A program made the position numbers and the translations under genes. Below the pieces are notes generated by a model that was not told the DNA's origin, did no database searches, and saw only the letters and a program-made list of their open reading frames with translations. A stretch of DNA of 7,444 bases from Vulcanimicrobiota bacterium (GTDB taxonomy: Bacteria; Vulcanimicrobiota; Vulcanimicrobiia; Vulcanimicrobiales; Vulcanimicrobiaceae), in contig PMUE01000317.1 in the NCBI GenBank assembly GCA_003167055.1, forward strand, positions 1 through 7,444, read 5' to 3'. Below, in pieces: positions 1 through 5,910 of this stretch; within the stretch, counting starts at the first letter, position 1, and each line of letters begins with the position of its first letter.

Positions 1-125
1 GTGATCATGTCGGCGTAGGTCAGCAGCCAGCGCATCATGCCGGCCGTCTCGAGCTTCTCCTCGGACTTCTTGCGCGGCCGGTTTGATTCGGCCGCGCGGG
101 CGGCGCTCTTGATCGGTTGTGCCAT
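1..125 (-). CDS. motB: Flagellar motor stator protein MotB, N-terminal fragment (runs off the window)
   Basis: MotB is the stator subunit that, with MotA, forms the ion channel driving flagellar rotation and anchors the stator to peptidoglycan through a C-terminal OmpA-like domain. Only the first 41 codons are visible, starting at an ATG at 125-123 and still open at base 1. The visible part has a basic cytoplasmic leader (residues 1-30, including RPRKKSEEK), then MMRWLLTYADMI. The W-x(2)-TYADMIT pattern is the start of the single MotB transmembrane helix. Asp39 aligns with the ion-carrying aspartate (Asp32 of E. coli MotB). The gene starts 20 nt after the motA stop, the usual motA-motB pairing. 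The Shine-Dalgarno is poor: only a distant AAGGGG next to the motA stop, so coupled translation with motA is likely (inference). The hydrophobic part of the helix and the peptidoglycan-binding domain lie outside the window. Confidence 0.93.
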   Translation of the reverse strand, partial: MAQPIKSAARAAESNRPRKKSEEKLETAGMMRWLLTYADMI

Positions 126-145
126 CAGTGGTTACGTAGAGCCCC

Positions 146-988
146 TTATGCCGACGAAGCAGAGTAGCCGGCTTCGCCCTGAATCGCGCCACCTTCTTCG
201 ACGGCGCTCTCGCGCTCGCGCGGATCGATGAAGGCCAGCAGCTTCTCTTCCAACAGCCGCGGATTGTCACCAGCCTGAATCGCGAGGATCCCTTCGATCA
301 TGATCTCGCGCATCAGGAGGAGCTGACCGTTACGCTCTTTGATCTTCGTCGCGATCGGCAGCCACAGCAAATTCGCGAACATGATGCCGAAGAACGTCGC
401 CACGAACGCTTCCGCCGTCGCGGTGCCGATCGTTCCGGCAACGTTGGTGCTGTTGCTCATTTCGGAGAGACCCTTGAGCATGCCGATGAGCCCGAGCACC
501 GTGCCGATGATGCCGAGGGTCGGCGAGTAGCCGCCCAAATTCATGAACACTTGTTCGGATTTGGCACCGTGCTCTTGCGTGCTGCTGACTTCGGTCTCCA
601 ACACTTTGCGAATGATCTCGGTGTCGCGACCGTCGATCACCAGTTGGATACCCTTGCGCATGAAATCGTCGTCGAGTGCGGCGGCCTCGTTTTCGAGTGC
701 CAGCAAGCCTTCGCGGCGCGCCTTTTCGGCAAACGACACCAACGTTGAGATGACGTCGCGCTCGTGATAGTCGACGGTGACGAACGCCGTTTTGAACCCG
801 CCGAAGAACCCGCGAAGGAACGTGCGCAGCGGGAAGGACGTCAGCGTCGCACCCAGCGTCCCGCCGATGATCAGCATGAATGCGTCCCATCGGCCGAAGA
901 TCACGTGGGGGTCGGTGCCACCCACGTAGCCGGCCAGGAAGATGGCTCCAAAGCCTAAGAATAGGCCTACAACAGTTGCTATATCCAA
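146..988 (-). CDS. motA: Flagellar motor stator protein MotA
   Basis: MotA is the four-helix inner-membrane subunit of the stator. It couples ion flow through the MotA/MotB channel to torque on the FliG rotor. The protein is 280 residues, close to the family norm. Visible landmarks are two N-terminal hydrophobic helices (about residues 5-23 and 36-53), a cytoplasmic domain with EKARREGLLALENE (89-102) carrying the Arg and Glu equivalents of the rotor-facing charges, helix 3 (GGYSPTLGIIGTVLGLIGM, 152-170) and helix 4 (about 194-213). Pro156 and Pro211 match the two conserved channel prolines. The start is TTG at 988-986, supported by GGAGAG 7 nt upstream. The first residues MDIATVVG fit MotA N-termini of spirochaetes and Firmicutes. 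The last ~20 residues (Glu/Gly/Ser/Ala-rich) look like a disordered tail. Whether H+ or Na+ is used cannot be told from this sequence. It sits 104 nt after flbD and 20 nt before motB. Confidence 0.97.
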   Translation of the reverse strand: MDIATVVGLFLGFGAIFLAGYVGGTDPHVIFGRWDAFMLIIGGTLGATLTSFPLRTFLRGFFGGFKTAFVTVDYHERDVISTLVSFAEKARREGLLALENEAAALDDDFMRKGIQLVIDGRDTEIIRKVLETEVSSTQEHGAKSEQVFMNLGGYSPTLGIIGTVLGLIGMLKGLSEMSNSTNVAGTIGTATAEAFVATFFGIMFANLLWLPIATKIKERNGQLLLMREIMIEGILAIQAGDNPRLLEEKLLAFIDPRERESAVEEGGAIQGEAGYSASSA

Positions 989-1010
989 GGTTCCGCTCTC
1001 CGCAGGGGTA

Positions 1011-1041
1011 GCCCAGCGCCTTTACCGGGTATCGGCTGGGC
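1011..1041 (-). repeat. Inverted repeat in the flbD-motA gap
   Basis: A perfect 7-bp inverted repeat (GCCCAGC at 1011-1017 against GCTGGGC at 1035-1041) with a 17-nt loop lies in the 104-nt gap between flbD and motA. A second small hairpin sits closer to flbD: GCCGC 1060-1064 against GCGGC 1070-1074 with loop TTCGT. Neither is followed by a T-run on the minus strand, so they do not look like intrinsic terminators. They may be mRNA structures in the motA leader or chance repeats in GC-rich DNA. Confidence 0.4.
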
Positions 1042-1063
1042 GAATCCCAATATCAAGTGGCCG
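1026..1063 (-). promoter_or_regulatory. Possible but weak sigma-28-type promoter ahead of motA
   Basis: On the minus strand the motif GCCGATAC (about 1036-1029) differs by one base from the flagellar sigma-28 -10 consensus GCCGATAA. It lies about 40 nt upstream of the motA TTG start. The -35 position 11 nt further upstream (TGATATTG) matches TAAAGTTT at only about half the positions, so support is poor. Late flagellar genes such as motA are often sigma-28 dependent, which is the only reason to list it. The -10 motif overlaps one arm of the 1011-1041 inverted repeat. Confidence 0.2.
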
Positions 1064-1092
1064 CTTCGTGCGGCTAGGGCCCGCTTGTTCGT

Positions 1093-1281
1093 TTAAGCCG
1101 GGCCGTGAATTCGCCTCTTGAAGTCAACGATCTTCTGCTGGATCTCGAGCATCCGGTCGCGGACCACCAGACGGTTGCCGGAGGTCAGCGTGACCACCGT
1201 GTCGGGCGTTTCTTCGAGCTGTTCGATAAGGTCGCTATTGACCATCACGGGATGGCCGTTGAGCCGGGTCAGTGCAATCAT
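1093..1281 (-). CDS. flbD: FlbD/SwrD family flagellar protein
   Basis: This 62-residue protein matches the small FlbD family (Pfam FlbD), found between flgE and motA or fliL in many flagellar operons. The sequence begins MIALTRLNGHPVMVNSDLIE and continues with TPDTVVTLTSGNRLVVRD, which is the family signature: I-x-L-T-R-L-N-G, V-N-x-D-x-I-E, and T-x-I/V-T-L-x-x-G-x-x-x-x-V. The Bacillus homologue SwrD supports swarming by raising motor power. The exact mechanism is not settled. The start is ATG at 1281-1279 with a good Shine-Dalgarno (TAGGAGA) about 6-7 nt upstream. It is not the unrelated sigma-54 activator of Caulobacter that is also called FlbD. It is separated from flgE by 122 nt holding two strong hairpins and from motA by 104 nt. 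Confidence 0.93.
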   Translation of the reverse strand: MIALTRLNGHPVMVNSDLIEQLEETPDTVVTLTSGNRLVVRDRMLEIQQKIVDFKRRIHGPA

Positions 1282-1307
1282 GCAGATCTCCTAGGCGGGA
1301 CGTATTG

Positions 1308-1339
1308 GGGGCGGCGAGTGTGCTGGCCTCGCCGTCCCC
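1308..1339 (-). repeat. Hairpin just upstream of the flbD ribosome-binding site
   Basis: An 11-bp stem (GGGG 1308-1311 and CGGCGAG 1312-1318 against CTCGCCG 1328-1334 and CCCC 1336-1339), with one bulged base (1335) and a 9-nt loop. It is very GC-rich and lies about 15-20 nt before the flbD Shine-Dalgarno. No T-run follows on the minus strand (the next bases are AATACGTCC), so an intrinsic terminator is unlikely. A 5' stabilising or processing hairpin is possible. Confidence 0.55.
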
Positions 1340-1360
1340 AACTGTCCCTCGTACTACCGT

Positions 1361-1401
1361 GACTTTAGCCGGCAAAGCTTTAGCTTTGCCCGGATAAAGT
1401 C
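1361..1401 (-). repeat. Long palindrome/hairpin directly after the flgE stop
   Basis: A near-perfect palindrome starts 2 nt beyond the flgE TAG. The outer stem is 7 bp (GACTTTA 1361-1367 against TAAAGTC 1395-1401). A 2-bp step (1369-1370 with 1392-1393) follows, and the inner stem is 9 bp (GGCAAAGCT 1371-1379 against AGCTTTGCC 1382-1390) with a 2-nt loop. That gives 18 pairs with one mismatch and one bulge. No T-tract follows in either direction apart from the stem itself. It could be a transcript 3'-end stabiliser or processing site, a REP-like element, or a terminator that does not need a U-run. Confidence 0.65.
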
Positions 1402-1403
1402 TG

Positions 1404-3251
1404 CTAGTTCTCGCTAGCCTGGAGGTGCGTGATGGTGATGAGGTTTTGGTCCGCCGTCTGGATGCCGCGTGAGTTGGCCTCAAAGGCGCGCTGGGCGACG
1501 ATGAGGTTGGTGAACTCGTTGGCAAGGTTCACGTTGGACTCTTCGAGCGATCCGGCTACGATCGAACCGTAGCGCCCGTTGTTGGCTGTCCCAAGCTGCG
1601 CCAGACCCGACGCGGCGGTCTGTGCGAACTGGTTACCACCGATCCGCTCGAGGCCGTCCTCGTTTTGGAAGGTGGCGATGGCCAGCTGGGCCAGCGCCTT
1701 GGTCTGGCCGTTGGTAAACGATCCGGTGATCGTTCCGTCGTCACCGACCGTGATGTTCGACAACGTGCCGGCCGAGTAGCCGTTCTGACTGACCACCGTG
1801 GCCTGTGAACTACTATTGAGGCTGGTGTTGTCGAAGAAGCCCAACGCAATCGCGCCCGGTGTGGCGGTATTGGTGGGCGCTTGAGCAGCGTTACCGGCGC
1901 TCGGACCCCACTGCAGGATGTTGAGCTGGTTGCCCTGGTTGAGGGTGGCAACCTGTCCGGCGTCGTGGAAGTAGCCGGCTGCGTTAGCATCGATTGAATC
2001 ACCGGCTCCGACGGATTCGATCGAGGACGTGTTGATGTACTGTCCGTTTTGATCGAAGTACGCGTAACCGACGACGCCTGACGACGACGTTCCGGTTGAT
2101 GCCGCGGTCACGGTGACGCCGTTGTAGGTTCCGCCCTTGGTGATGTCCTGGAAGGTCGTGCCGTCGGTGAAGCTGACGCTGACTTGCCACTCCGTTGCCG
2201 GCGTCACCGCCGTCCCGGCTGCGTTCTCCACCGTTTGTGGCAGCCCGTTGGTAGCAGCGGTCAACGCGACCGTTGCGACGCTGCCTGCCGCCGGTTCCGG
2301 AGTCTCGGTCGTGAACGTCGCACCATCGAACGTTACCGTTTGGCCGGCCGTTGCCGTCGTCGAGTTGGGCGGGACTTCGTTGTCGGCGATGGTGTAGCCC
2401 AGGCCGACACCGTTGGACGTGATCGTTACCGTCGTCGTCTGGTTGCCCGTGACCGGGTACGTCGCGTTGCCGGTTAGCACGCCGGCCGCGTTGGTCGTGG
2501 TTGCTAACGCGTGGAATGCGTTGGGCGCGATCGGCGTGTAGGTGATCGTCGCTTCGTGTGAGCCGCCCAGCGAATCGTAGAGCGTCGTCGAGACGGTAAC
2601 GGCCGCGCCCGGATTAGCCGACGCGCCGACCGCCTGTTGGAATGCCTGCGACCAGTTGGTTTGATCGAGATTGCCGCCCAAGGAAACGTCGAAGACGTCG
2701 TCATTGGTGGCCGGGCCGGTCTTCACGCCTTGACCGGTTGCCGTCGCTTCTTCTTGCAAGCCGACCGGAATCGTGATTGCACCGGGCGTCCCGTTGGGCG
2801 TTACGACGCCGGCGCTGTTGGCCATGTAGCCCATGACCGCGTTACCATTTGCCGGATCGTAGAACAGCCCGTTCGAGTTGAGTGAAAACGCGCCGTCGCG
2901 TGTGTAGGTCGGTGATCCCGAACCGCTAGCGTTGTTTTCAATGAAGAATCCATCGCCGTTGAGCGCGAGATCGGTGTTGATGCCGGTCGTTTCCAGACCG
3001 CCTTGGCCGAATTCGGTGTCAATGGTGTTGACCTTGACGCCGAGCCCTTGATCTTCAGGATTGACGCCGCCGCTGGTCGTGGTGGGACCCGACGGTGAGC
3101 CGATCTGCTGATAAAACTGATCGGCAAAGGTCATCCGTTGGGCTTTGAAGCCCACGGTCGCCGTATTGGCGATGTTGTTGGAGATCATGTCGATCCAGCT
3201 CTGGTATGCATCCAGGCCGGAGATCCCCGTATAGAGTGAATCGAAAGCCAT
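1404..3251 (-). CDS. flgE: Flagellar hook protein FlgE
   Basis: FlgE is the subunit of the flexible hook that joins the rod to the filament. It is exported by the flagellar type III apparatus and polymerised under the FlgD cap. The N-terminal rod/hook helix region is clear (LYTGISGLDAYQSWIDMISN at residues 6-25, then NIANTATVGFKAQR). Next come LALNGDGFFI (95-104) and TYTRDGAFSLNSNG (115-128), and a mid-domain VSTTLYDSLGGSH (220-232). The FlgE-specific segment DGTITGSFTNGQTKALAQLA (505-524) is followed by AFEANSRGIQTADQNLI (589-605) at the C terminus. The FTNGQT and TAASG motifs favour FlgE over FlgG or FlgF. At 615 residues it is much longer than the roughly 400-residue enteric form. The extra length is mainly a Thr/Ala/Val-rich stretch around residues 241-354. 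It contains no cysteine, as is common for secreted axial proteins. ATG start with GAGGT about 6 nt upstream. The stop is followed at once by a strong hairpin. Confidence 0.97.
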   Translation of the reverse strand: MAFDSLYTGISGLDAYQSWIDMISNNIANTATVGFKAQRMTFADQFYQQIGSPSGPTTTSGGVNPEDQGLGVKVNTIDTEFGQGGLETTGINTDLALNGDGFFIENNASGSGSPTYTRDGAFSLNSNGLFYDPANGNAVMGYMANSAGVVTPNGTPGAITIPVGLQEEATATGQGVKTGPATNDDVFDVSLGGNLDQTNWSQAFQQAVGASANPGAAVTVSTTLYDSLGGSHEATITYTPIAPNAFHALATTTNAAGVLTGNATYPVTGNQTTTVTITSNGVGLGYTIADNEVPPNSTTATAGQTVTFDGATFTTETPEPAAGSVATVALTAATNGLPQTVENAAGTAVTPATEWQVSVSFTDGTTFQDITKGGTYNGVTVTAASTGTSSSGVVGYAYFDQNGQYINTSSIESVGAGDSIDANAAGYFHDAGQVATLNQGNQLNILQWGPSAGNAAQAPTNTATPGAIALGFFDNTSLNSSSQATVVSQNGYSAGTLSNITVGDDGTITGSFTNGQTKALAQLAIATFQNEDGLERIGGNQFAQTAASGLAQLGTANNGRYGSIVAGSLEESNVNLANEFTNLIVAQRAFEANSRGIQTADQNLITITHLQASEN

Positions 3252-3271
3252 ACTTGACCTCTATTACGGAT

Positions 3272-3327
3272 CCGCGATGCTTCAGTTGATCCACATCGCG
3301 GCCGGAGCTCCGCAAGCGGTCCGCTCC
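3272..3327 (-). repeat. Two hairpins in the gap upstream of flgE
   Basis: The 86-nt gap between the preceding small gene and flgE contains a perfect 8-bp inverted repeat (CCGCGATG 3272-3279 against CATCGCGG 3294-3301, 14-nt loop). Next to it is a second foldable stretch: GGAGC 3304-3308 against GCTCC 3323-3327, or alternatively AGCGG 3315-3319 against CCGCT 3321-3325. Neither is followed by a T-run on the minus strand. The first ends about 10 nt before the flgE Shine-Dalgarno, where it could affect translation or the 5' stability of a processed flgE mRNA (inference). Confidence 0.5.
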
Positions 3328-3337
3328 AGTTGTTGTG

Positions 3338-3760
3338 TTATATAATTGCGGCCGAGTCGATGTTGGTGAAGACGTTTTCTTTCATCGAATCGGAATCGAC
3401 CGCGGTAATGACGGTACGGTTCTTGATGCTCACGACCATAGCGACGTCGCGCACGATAAAGAGCGAGTTTTTCGCTCCCTTCGCCGCGGCTTTGTCGGCC
3501 ATCGCGTTCATCTTCGTCACGTCATCCGACGTGAGGCTGATGTTGCGCGATTGCAAACGTTGCATCGCGTGAGCCGAGAACTTGAGCTGTTCGGACGACG
3601 AGGGTGACGTCGACGGTTGCTGTTGCGTGACGTTCTCGAAGACCGAACGGAAACTCGGCGACGAGGTCGGTGGAATCTCGACGGGTTGACCGACCGGACG
3701 CGCCGCCGGACCGGGGATGATCCCCGGCTGTGGGACGCGGCTGATGTCGTTCGGATCCAC
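3338..3760 (-). CDS. Small conserved flagellar-operon protein (TIGR02530 / flg_new type)
   Basis: A 140-residue protein of the family annotated only as 'flagellar operon protein', typically encoded between flgD and flgE in Firmicutes-like flagellar operons. Residues 1-58 are a Pro/Ser/Gln-rich, probably disordered leader. The conserved part is residues 60-140: KFSAHAMQRLQSRNISLT (60-77), then NSLFIVRDVAMVVSIKNRTV (98-117) and MKENVFTNIDSAAII at the very end. These match the family hallmarks (FSxHAxxRLxxR, the NRTVIT strand, and the KENVFTNIDSAxxx terminus). No signal peptide or membrane helix is visible. The molecular role is not established; its position among flgD, fliK and flgE suggests a part in hook assembly or export. 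The start is GTG at 3760-3758, 4 nt after the flgD stop, with only a weak GGGG upstream, so translation is probably coupled to flgD. Confidence 0.9.
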   Translation of the reverse strand: MDPNDISRVPQPGIIPGPAARPVGQPVEIPPTSSPSFRSVFENVTQQQPSTSPSSSEQLKFSAHAMQRLQSRNISLTSDDVTKMNAMADKAAAKGAKNSLFIVRDVAMVVSIKNRTVITAVDSDSMKENVFTNIDSAAII

Positions 3761-3764
3761 GCTG

Positions 3765-4268
3765 TTATTGCCCCGAACTATTCGAGCCGGTTACTGTTGA
3801 CGCGCTTCCGATGCCAACGATTTGGCTGGTCGAGAACAGCAACGGATTGCCGCTGCTATCCGAGATGGTTTGACCGGACGCGTTGGTCATGGTGAAGTAC
3901 GGCGTGCCGTTTTGCACGTCGATCGACGAGACGATGCCGGTGACCGTCGAGGAATTCGAACTTCCGCTCGTGCTCGTATTGACCGTCGCCGCCTGGCCGA
4001 TGAGCGAAGCAGCCTGTAACACGCTGAAATTGCTTTGAAACGAAGCAAAGTCTTGCGTCAATTGCTGCTGATACTGCAACTCAGACATCTGGGCGAGCTG
4101 GGTTACCGATTCGGTCGCGTCTTGCGGCTGCGTCGGATCTTGATTTTGCAATTCCGTCGTCAGCAGTCGCAAGAACGAGTTCGGACCCAGATCGTTGTCC
4201 GTCGTTGTTGCCGAGTTATTGGCACCGGCGTTGACCGTAGTCGTTCCGACGCCTGTTGTGGGTTCCAT
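3765..4268 (-). CDS. flgD: Flagellar hook assembly (capping) protein FlgD
   Basis: FlgD forms the temporary cap under which FlgE subunits fold into the growing hook. The 167-residue product has a Thr/Asn-rich start, then the FlgD N-terminal domain: NSFLRLLTTELQNQDPTQPQ (residues 30-49) followed by DATESVTQLAQMSELQ (50-65). The LQNQDP and QLAQxSxLQ motifs are diagnostic. AASLIGQAATV (86-96) opens the second region, whose later strands (TGIVSSIDVQNGTPYFTM, 110-127) correspond to the shortened C-terminal beta part. It is shorter than the enteric protein (about 230) and near the short Bacillus type. The ATG start has an ideal AGGAGG 5 nt upstream. That Shine-Dalgarno overlaps the fliK stop codon (TAG at 4279-4277), so the two genes are tightly coupled. 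A Ser/Gly/Gln tail ends the protein. Confidence 0.96.
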   Translation of the reverse strand: MEPTTGVGTTTVNAGANNSATTTDNDLGPNSFLRLLTTELQNQDPTQPQDATESVTQLAQMSELQYQQQLTQDFASFQSNFSVLQAASLIGQAATVNTSTSGSSNSSTVTGIVSSIDVQNGTPYFTMTNASGQTISDSSGNPLLFSTSQIVGIGSASTVTGSNSSGQ

Positions 4269-4276
4269 GTGTCCTC

Positions 4277-5902
4277 CTACGCGAGGGAGTTGAATAGCTC
4301 GAGATTCGAACCGCCTAAGAGCGACGGTCCCAGGCTCGAAGCTTCGGTGGTTTCGGCCGTGGTGTTACCGCTCAGTTCATGAACGACGTACCGCCGTCCG
4401 AAACCGGCGGTGCGATCCTTGCTTTGGTCTTGGCCCGCATCACCGCCCGAAACGTCGACCGAAAAACCCGAGAGGGTCAGTCCGGCTTCGCTGAGCGAGC
4501 GCGCGAGTTCCTGATGGTTGGCAACGAGCGCACTGCGAACGTCGGCGCTCTGTGCGACGACGGTGGCATTGACTTGGTTTCCGGTTACGCTCAAACGCAT
4601 CGTCACTTGACCTAGGTTCTCCGGCTGCAGCTGCAGACGAATCTCCGAGGTCCCTTGCGCGACGGTGCGCATGCTCATTCCCCTGACCATTTGCTCGATG
4701 ACCGCGTTGGCGTCGACCGTTGAGCTGCTGCCGCTCGATTGCAGTGCATTCTGCACTTGCGAACTGAGGGAGGCAGCGGGCGCAATCACACTCGCTACAG
4801 TGCCCGCGGGCGACTGCTGCGTGAGGTCTTGGCCGAACGTGTGTCCCGAGTTGGTGCTGGTTGAGGTATTGCCCGAGGATGAACTCGCGCCGACCATACC
4901 GCCGTCGGCCTCACCGAGAAGCGCAGCGAATCGTGCTGCGAGCATCGATGGGCTAAGCGAGGTGGTTGCGCTGGGCACGAGCGCCGAGGCACCGGTGCTT
5001 GTATCGTCCGAAGACGGGGCTGCACTGCTCGAGCCGTTGAGTTGCGCGTCGACGCCGGCCGCGCGCACGAGCATTCGTGCGAGCAAGTCGGGCGCGTTCG
5101 ACATCGCGATCTGTGGCTGTTGCGGAGCAACCGCGTTTGCGGTCGACTGCGTCAGCAGTCCCGTGCTAAGCGTCGTCGTCGGGCTTGATGGCACGGCGGG
5201 CGCTGCCAGGAGTTGCTGCGGAGTCGCGAGTTGGACTGGGGCATAGGTCGGCTTCGCGGTCGGGGCGGTCGTCGTTGATGGCCGCGCGCTGAGCGCTGCG
5301 ATCACCGACGAGAGCAAGGAACTCACCAGCGACGAGACATCGAGCGTGCTCGATGTGCCGTTGGTTTGCTGCTGGGCCGGGAGTTCTTTCGCCGAGTTGG
5401 CGTCCAAGAGGTTCCCCGAGAGTTCGTTCTGCTGCCCGTTTCCGTTTTGCGCGTCCCTCGCGATCGTCTCGACTACATTTTGTAATCGTGCTGCGAGGGC
5501 TGCCGCTTGTTCGGCGGCGGTCCCAGGTGGCGCGTTACTTGGTGGAGAGAGCGCGTTCGCGATCGTTTGCGTAACGGAGTCTTTGAGTCGATCGAGTTCG
5601 CTCGCGGTAAGTTTTCCGGAAAGCTGTTGGGCTACCGAAGAACCGACGCTTTGAGCGAGTTGATCGACGATCGTTGCCATCGGTGTTCCGTTTTGCAACA
5701 GTGACGTGAGTTGCGCGAGGATGTTCGCATTCGCCGTAGACGGCGAAGACGAAGCGCTGCTCGCATTTGCAAGTGAAGCTCCGAACAACGACGCCCAATG
5801 TGCGCCTTTGCCTTTGCCTCCCGCGTGCACTGCGCCGGTGGCCGCTTGTATTAAATTGGCCGGAAGCACCGATGCGATAGAAAGTATGCTTATCTCATTC
5901 AC
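4277..5902 (-). CDS. fliK: Flagellar hook-length control protein FliK
   Basis: FliK measures hook length during export and triggers the switch of the flagellar secretion gate from hook to filament substrates. With the GTG start at 5902 the protein has 541 residues. Residues 1 to about 400 are low-complexity Ala/Ser/Thr/Gln-rich sequence, expected for the secreted ruler part. The conserved C-terminal Flg_hook domain covers about residues 408-487: SEIRLQLQPENLGQVTMRLS, then DVRSALVANHQELARSLSEAGLTLSG split over two helices. The LxPxxLGxVxxRL core is the signature. Start choice is uncertain. The reading frame is open upstream to 6160, but that part is antisense-like, Arg/Pro-rich, and overlaps trpG. 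The only strong Shine-Dalgarno (AAAGGAGG) ends at 5902, so the in-frame GTG sits within it with no spacing. An in-frame ATA at 5893 has ideal spacing but would be a rare start. The stop overlaps the flgD ribosome-binding site. Confidence 0.9.
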   Translation of the reverse strand: MNEISILSIASVLPANLIQAATGAVHAGGKGKGAHWASLFGASLANASSASSSPSTANANILAQLTSLLQNGTPMATIVDQLAQSVGSSVAQQLSGKLTASELDRLKDSVTQTIANALSPPSNAPPGTAAEQAAALAARLQNVVETIARDAQNGNGQQNELSGNLLDANSAKELPAQQQTNGTSSTLDVSSLVSSLLSSVIAALSARPSTTTAPTAKPTYAPVQLATPQQLLAAPAVPSSPTTTLSTGLLTQSTANAVAPQQPQIAMSNAPDLLARMLVRAAGVDAQLNGSSSAAPSSDDTSTGASALVPSATTSLSPSMLAARFAALLGEADGGMVGASSSSGNTSTSTNSGHTFGQDLTQQSPAGTVASVIAPAASLSSQVQNALQSSGSSSTVDANAVIEQMVRGMSMRTVAQGTSEIRLQLQPENLGQVTMRLSVTGNQVNATVVAQSADVRSALVANHQELARSLSEAGLTLSGFSVDVSGGDAGQDQSKDRTAGFGRRYVVHELSGNTTAETTEASSLGPSLLGGSNLELFNSLA

Positions 5903-5910
5903 CTCCTTTT
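5890..5910 (-). promoter_or_regulatory. Ideal Shine-Dalgarno with a two-codon ORF (ATG AGA TAA) at the fliK start
   Basis: On the minus strand AAAAGGAGGTGA (5910-5899) is a near-perfect match to the anti-Shine-Dalgarno sequence. The ATG that follows (5898-5896) is spaced about 3 nt from AGGAGG and is out of frame with fliK. It reads ATG AGA TAA, a two-codon minigene ending at 5890. No conventional fliK start lies at normal spacing. The arrangement could limit fliK translation or mark a non-standard start; a sequencing error is also possible. Confidence 0.5.

Noticed and set aside
330..890. 186-residue minus-strand open frame in an alternative frame of motA
   Set aside because: Arg/His-rich frame-shifted reading of motA, which itself shows all conserved MotA motifs.
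989..1092. Cyclic-di-GMP (GEMM) riboswitch ahead of motA
   Set aside because: The gap is structured, but the conserved GEMM sequence blocks are not present.
1404..3251. Lysinoalanine cross-linked hook as in spirochaetes
   Set aside because: The cross-link needs a conserved cysteine in FlgE, and this FlgE has no cysteine at all.
3338..3366. TATAAT/TATAAC-like promoter at the end of the small flagellar gene
   Set aside because: The hexamer is formed by the last codons (Ile-Ile-stop) and no -35 element is found at a proper spacing on either strand.
4665..5246. 193-residue plus-strand open frame opposite fliK
   Set aside because: It mirrors the Ser/Ala-rich low-complexity part of fliK, has no recognisable family and no good ribosome-binding site context.
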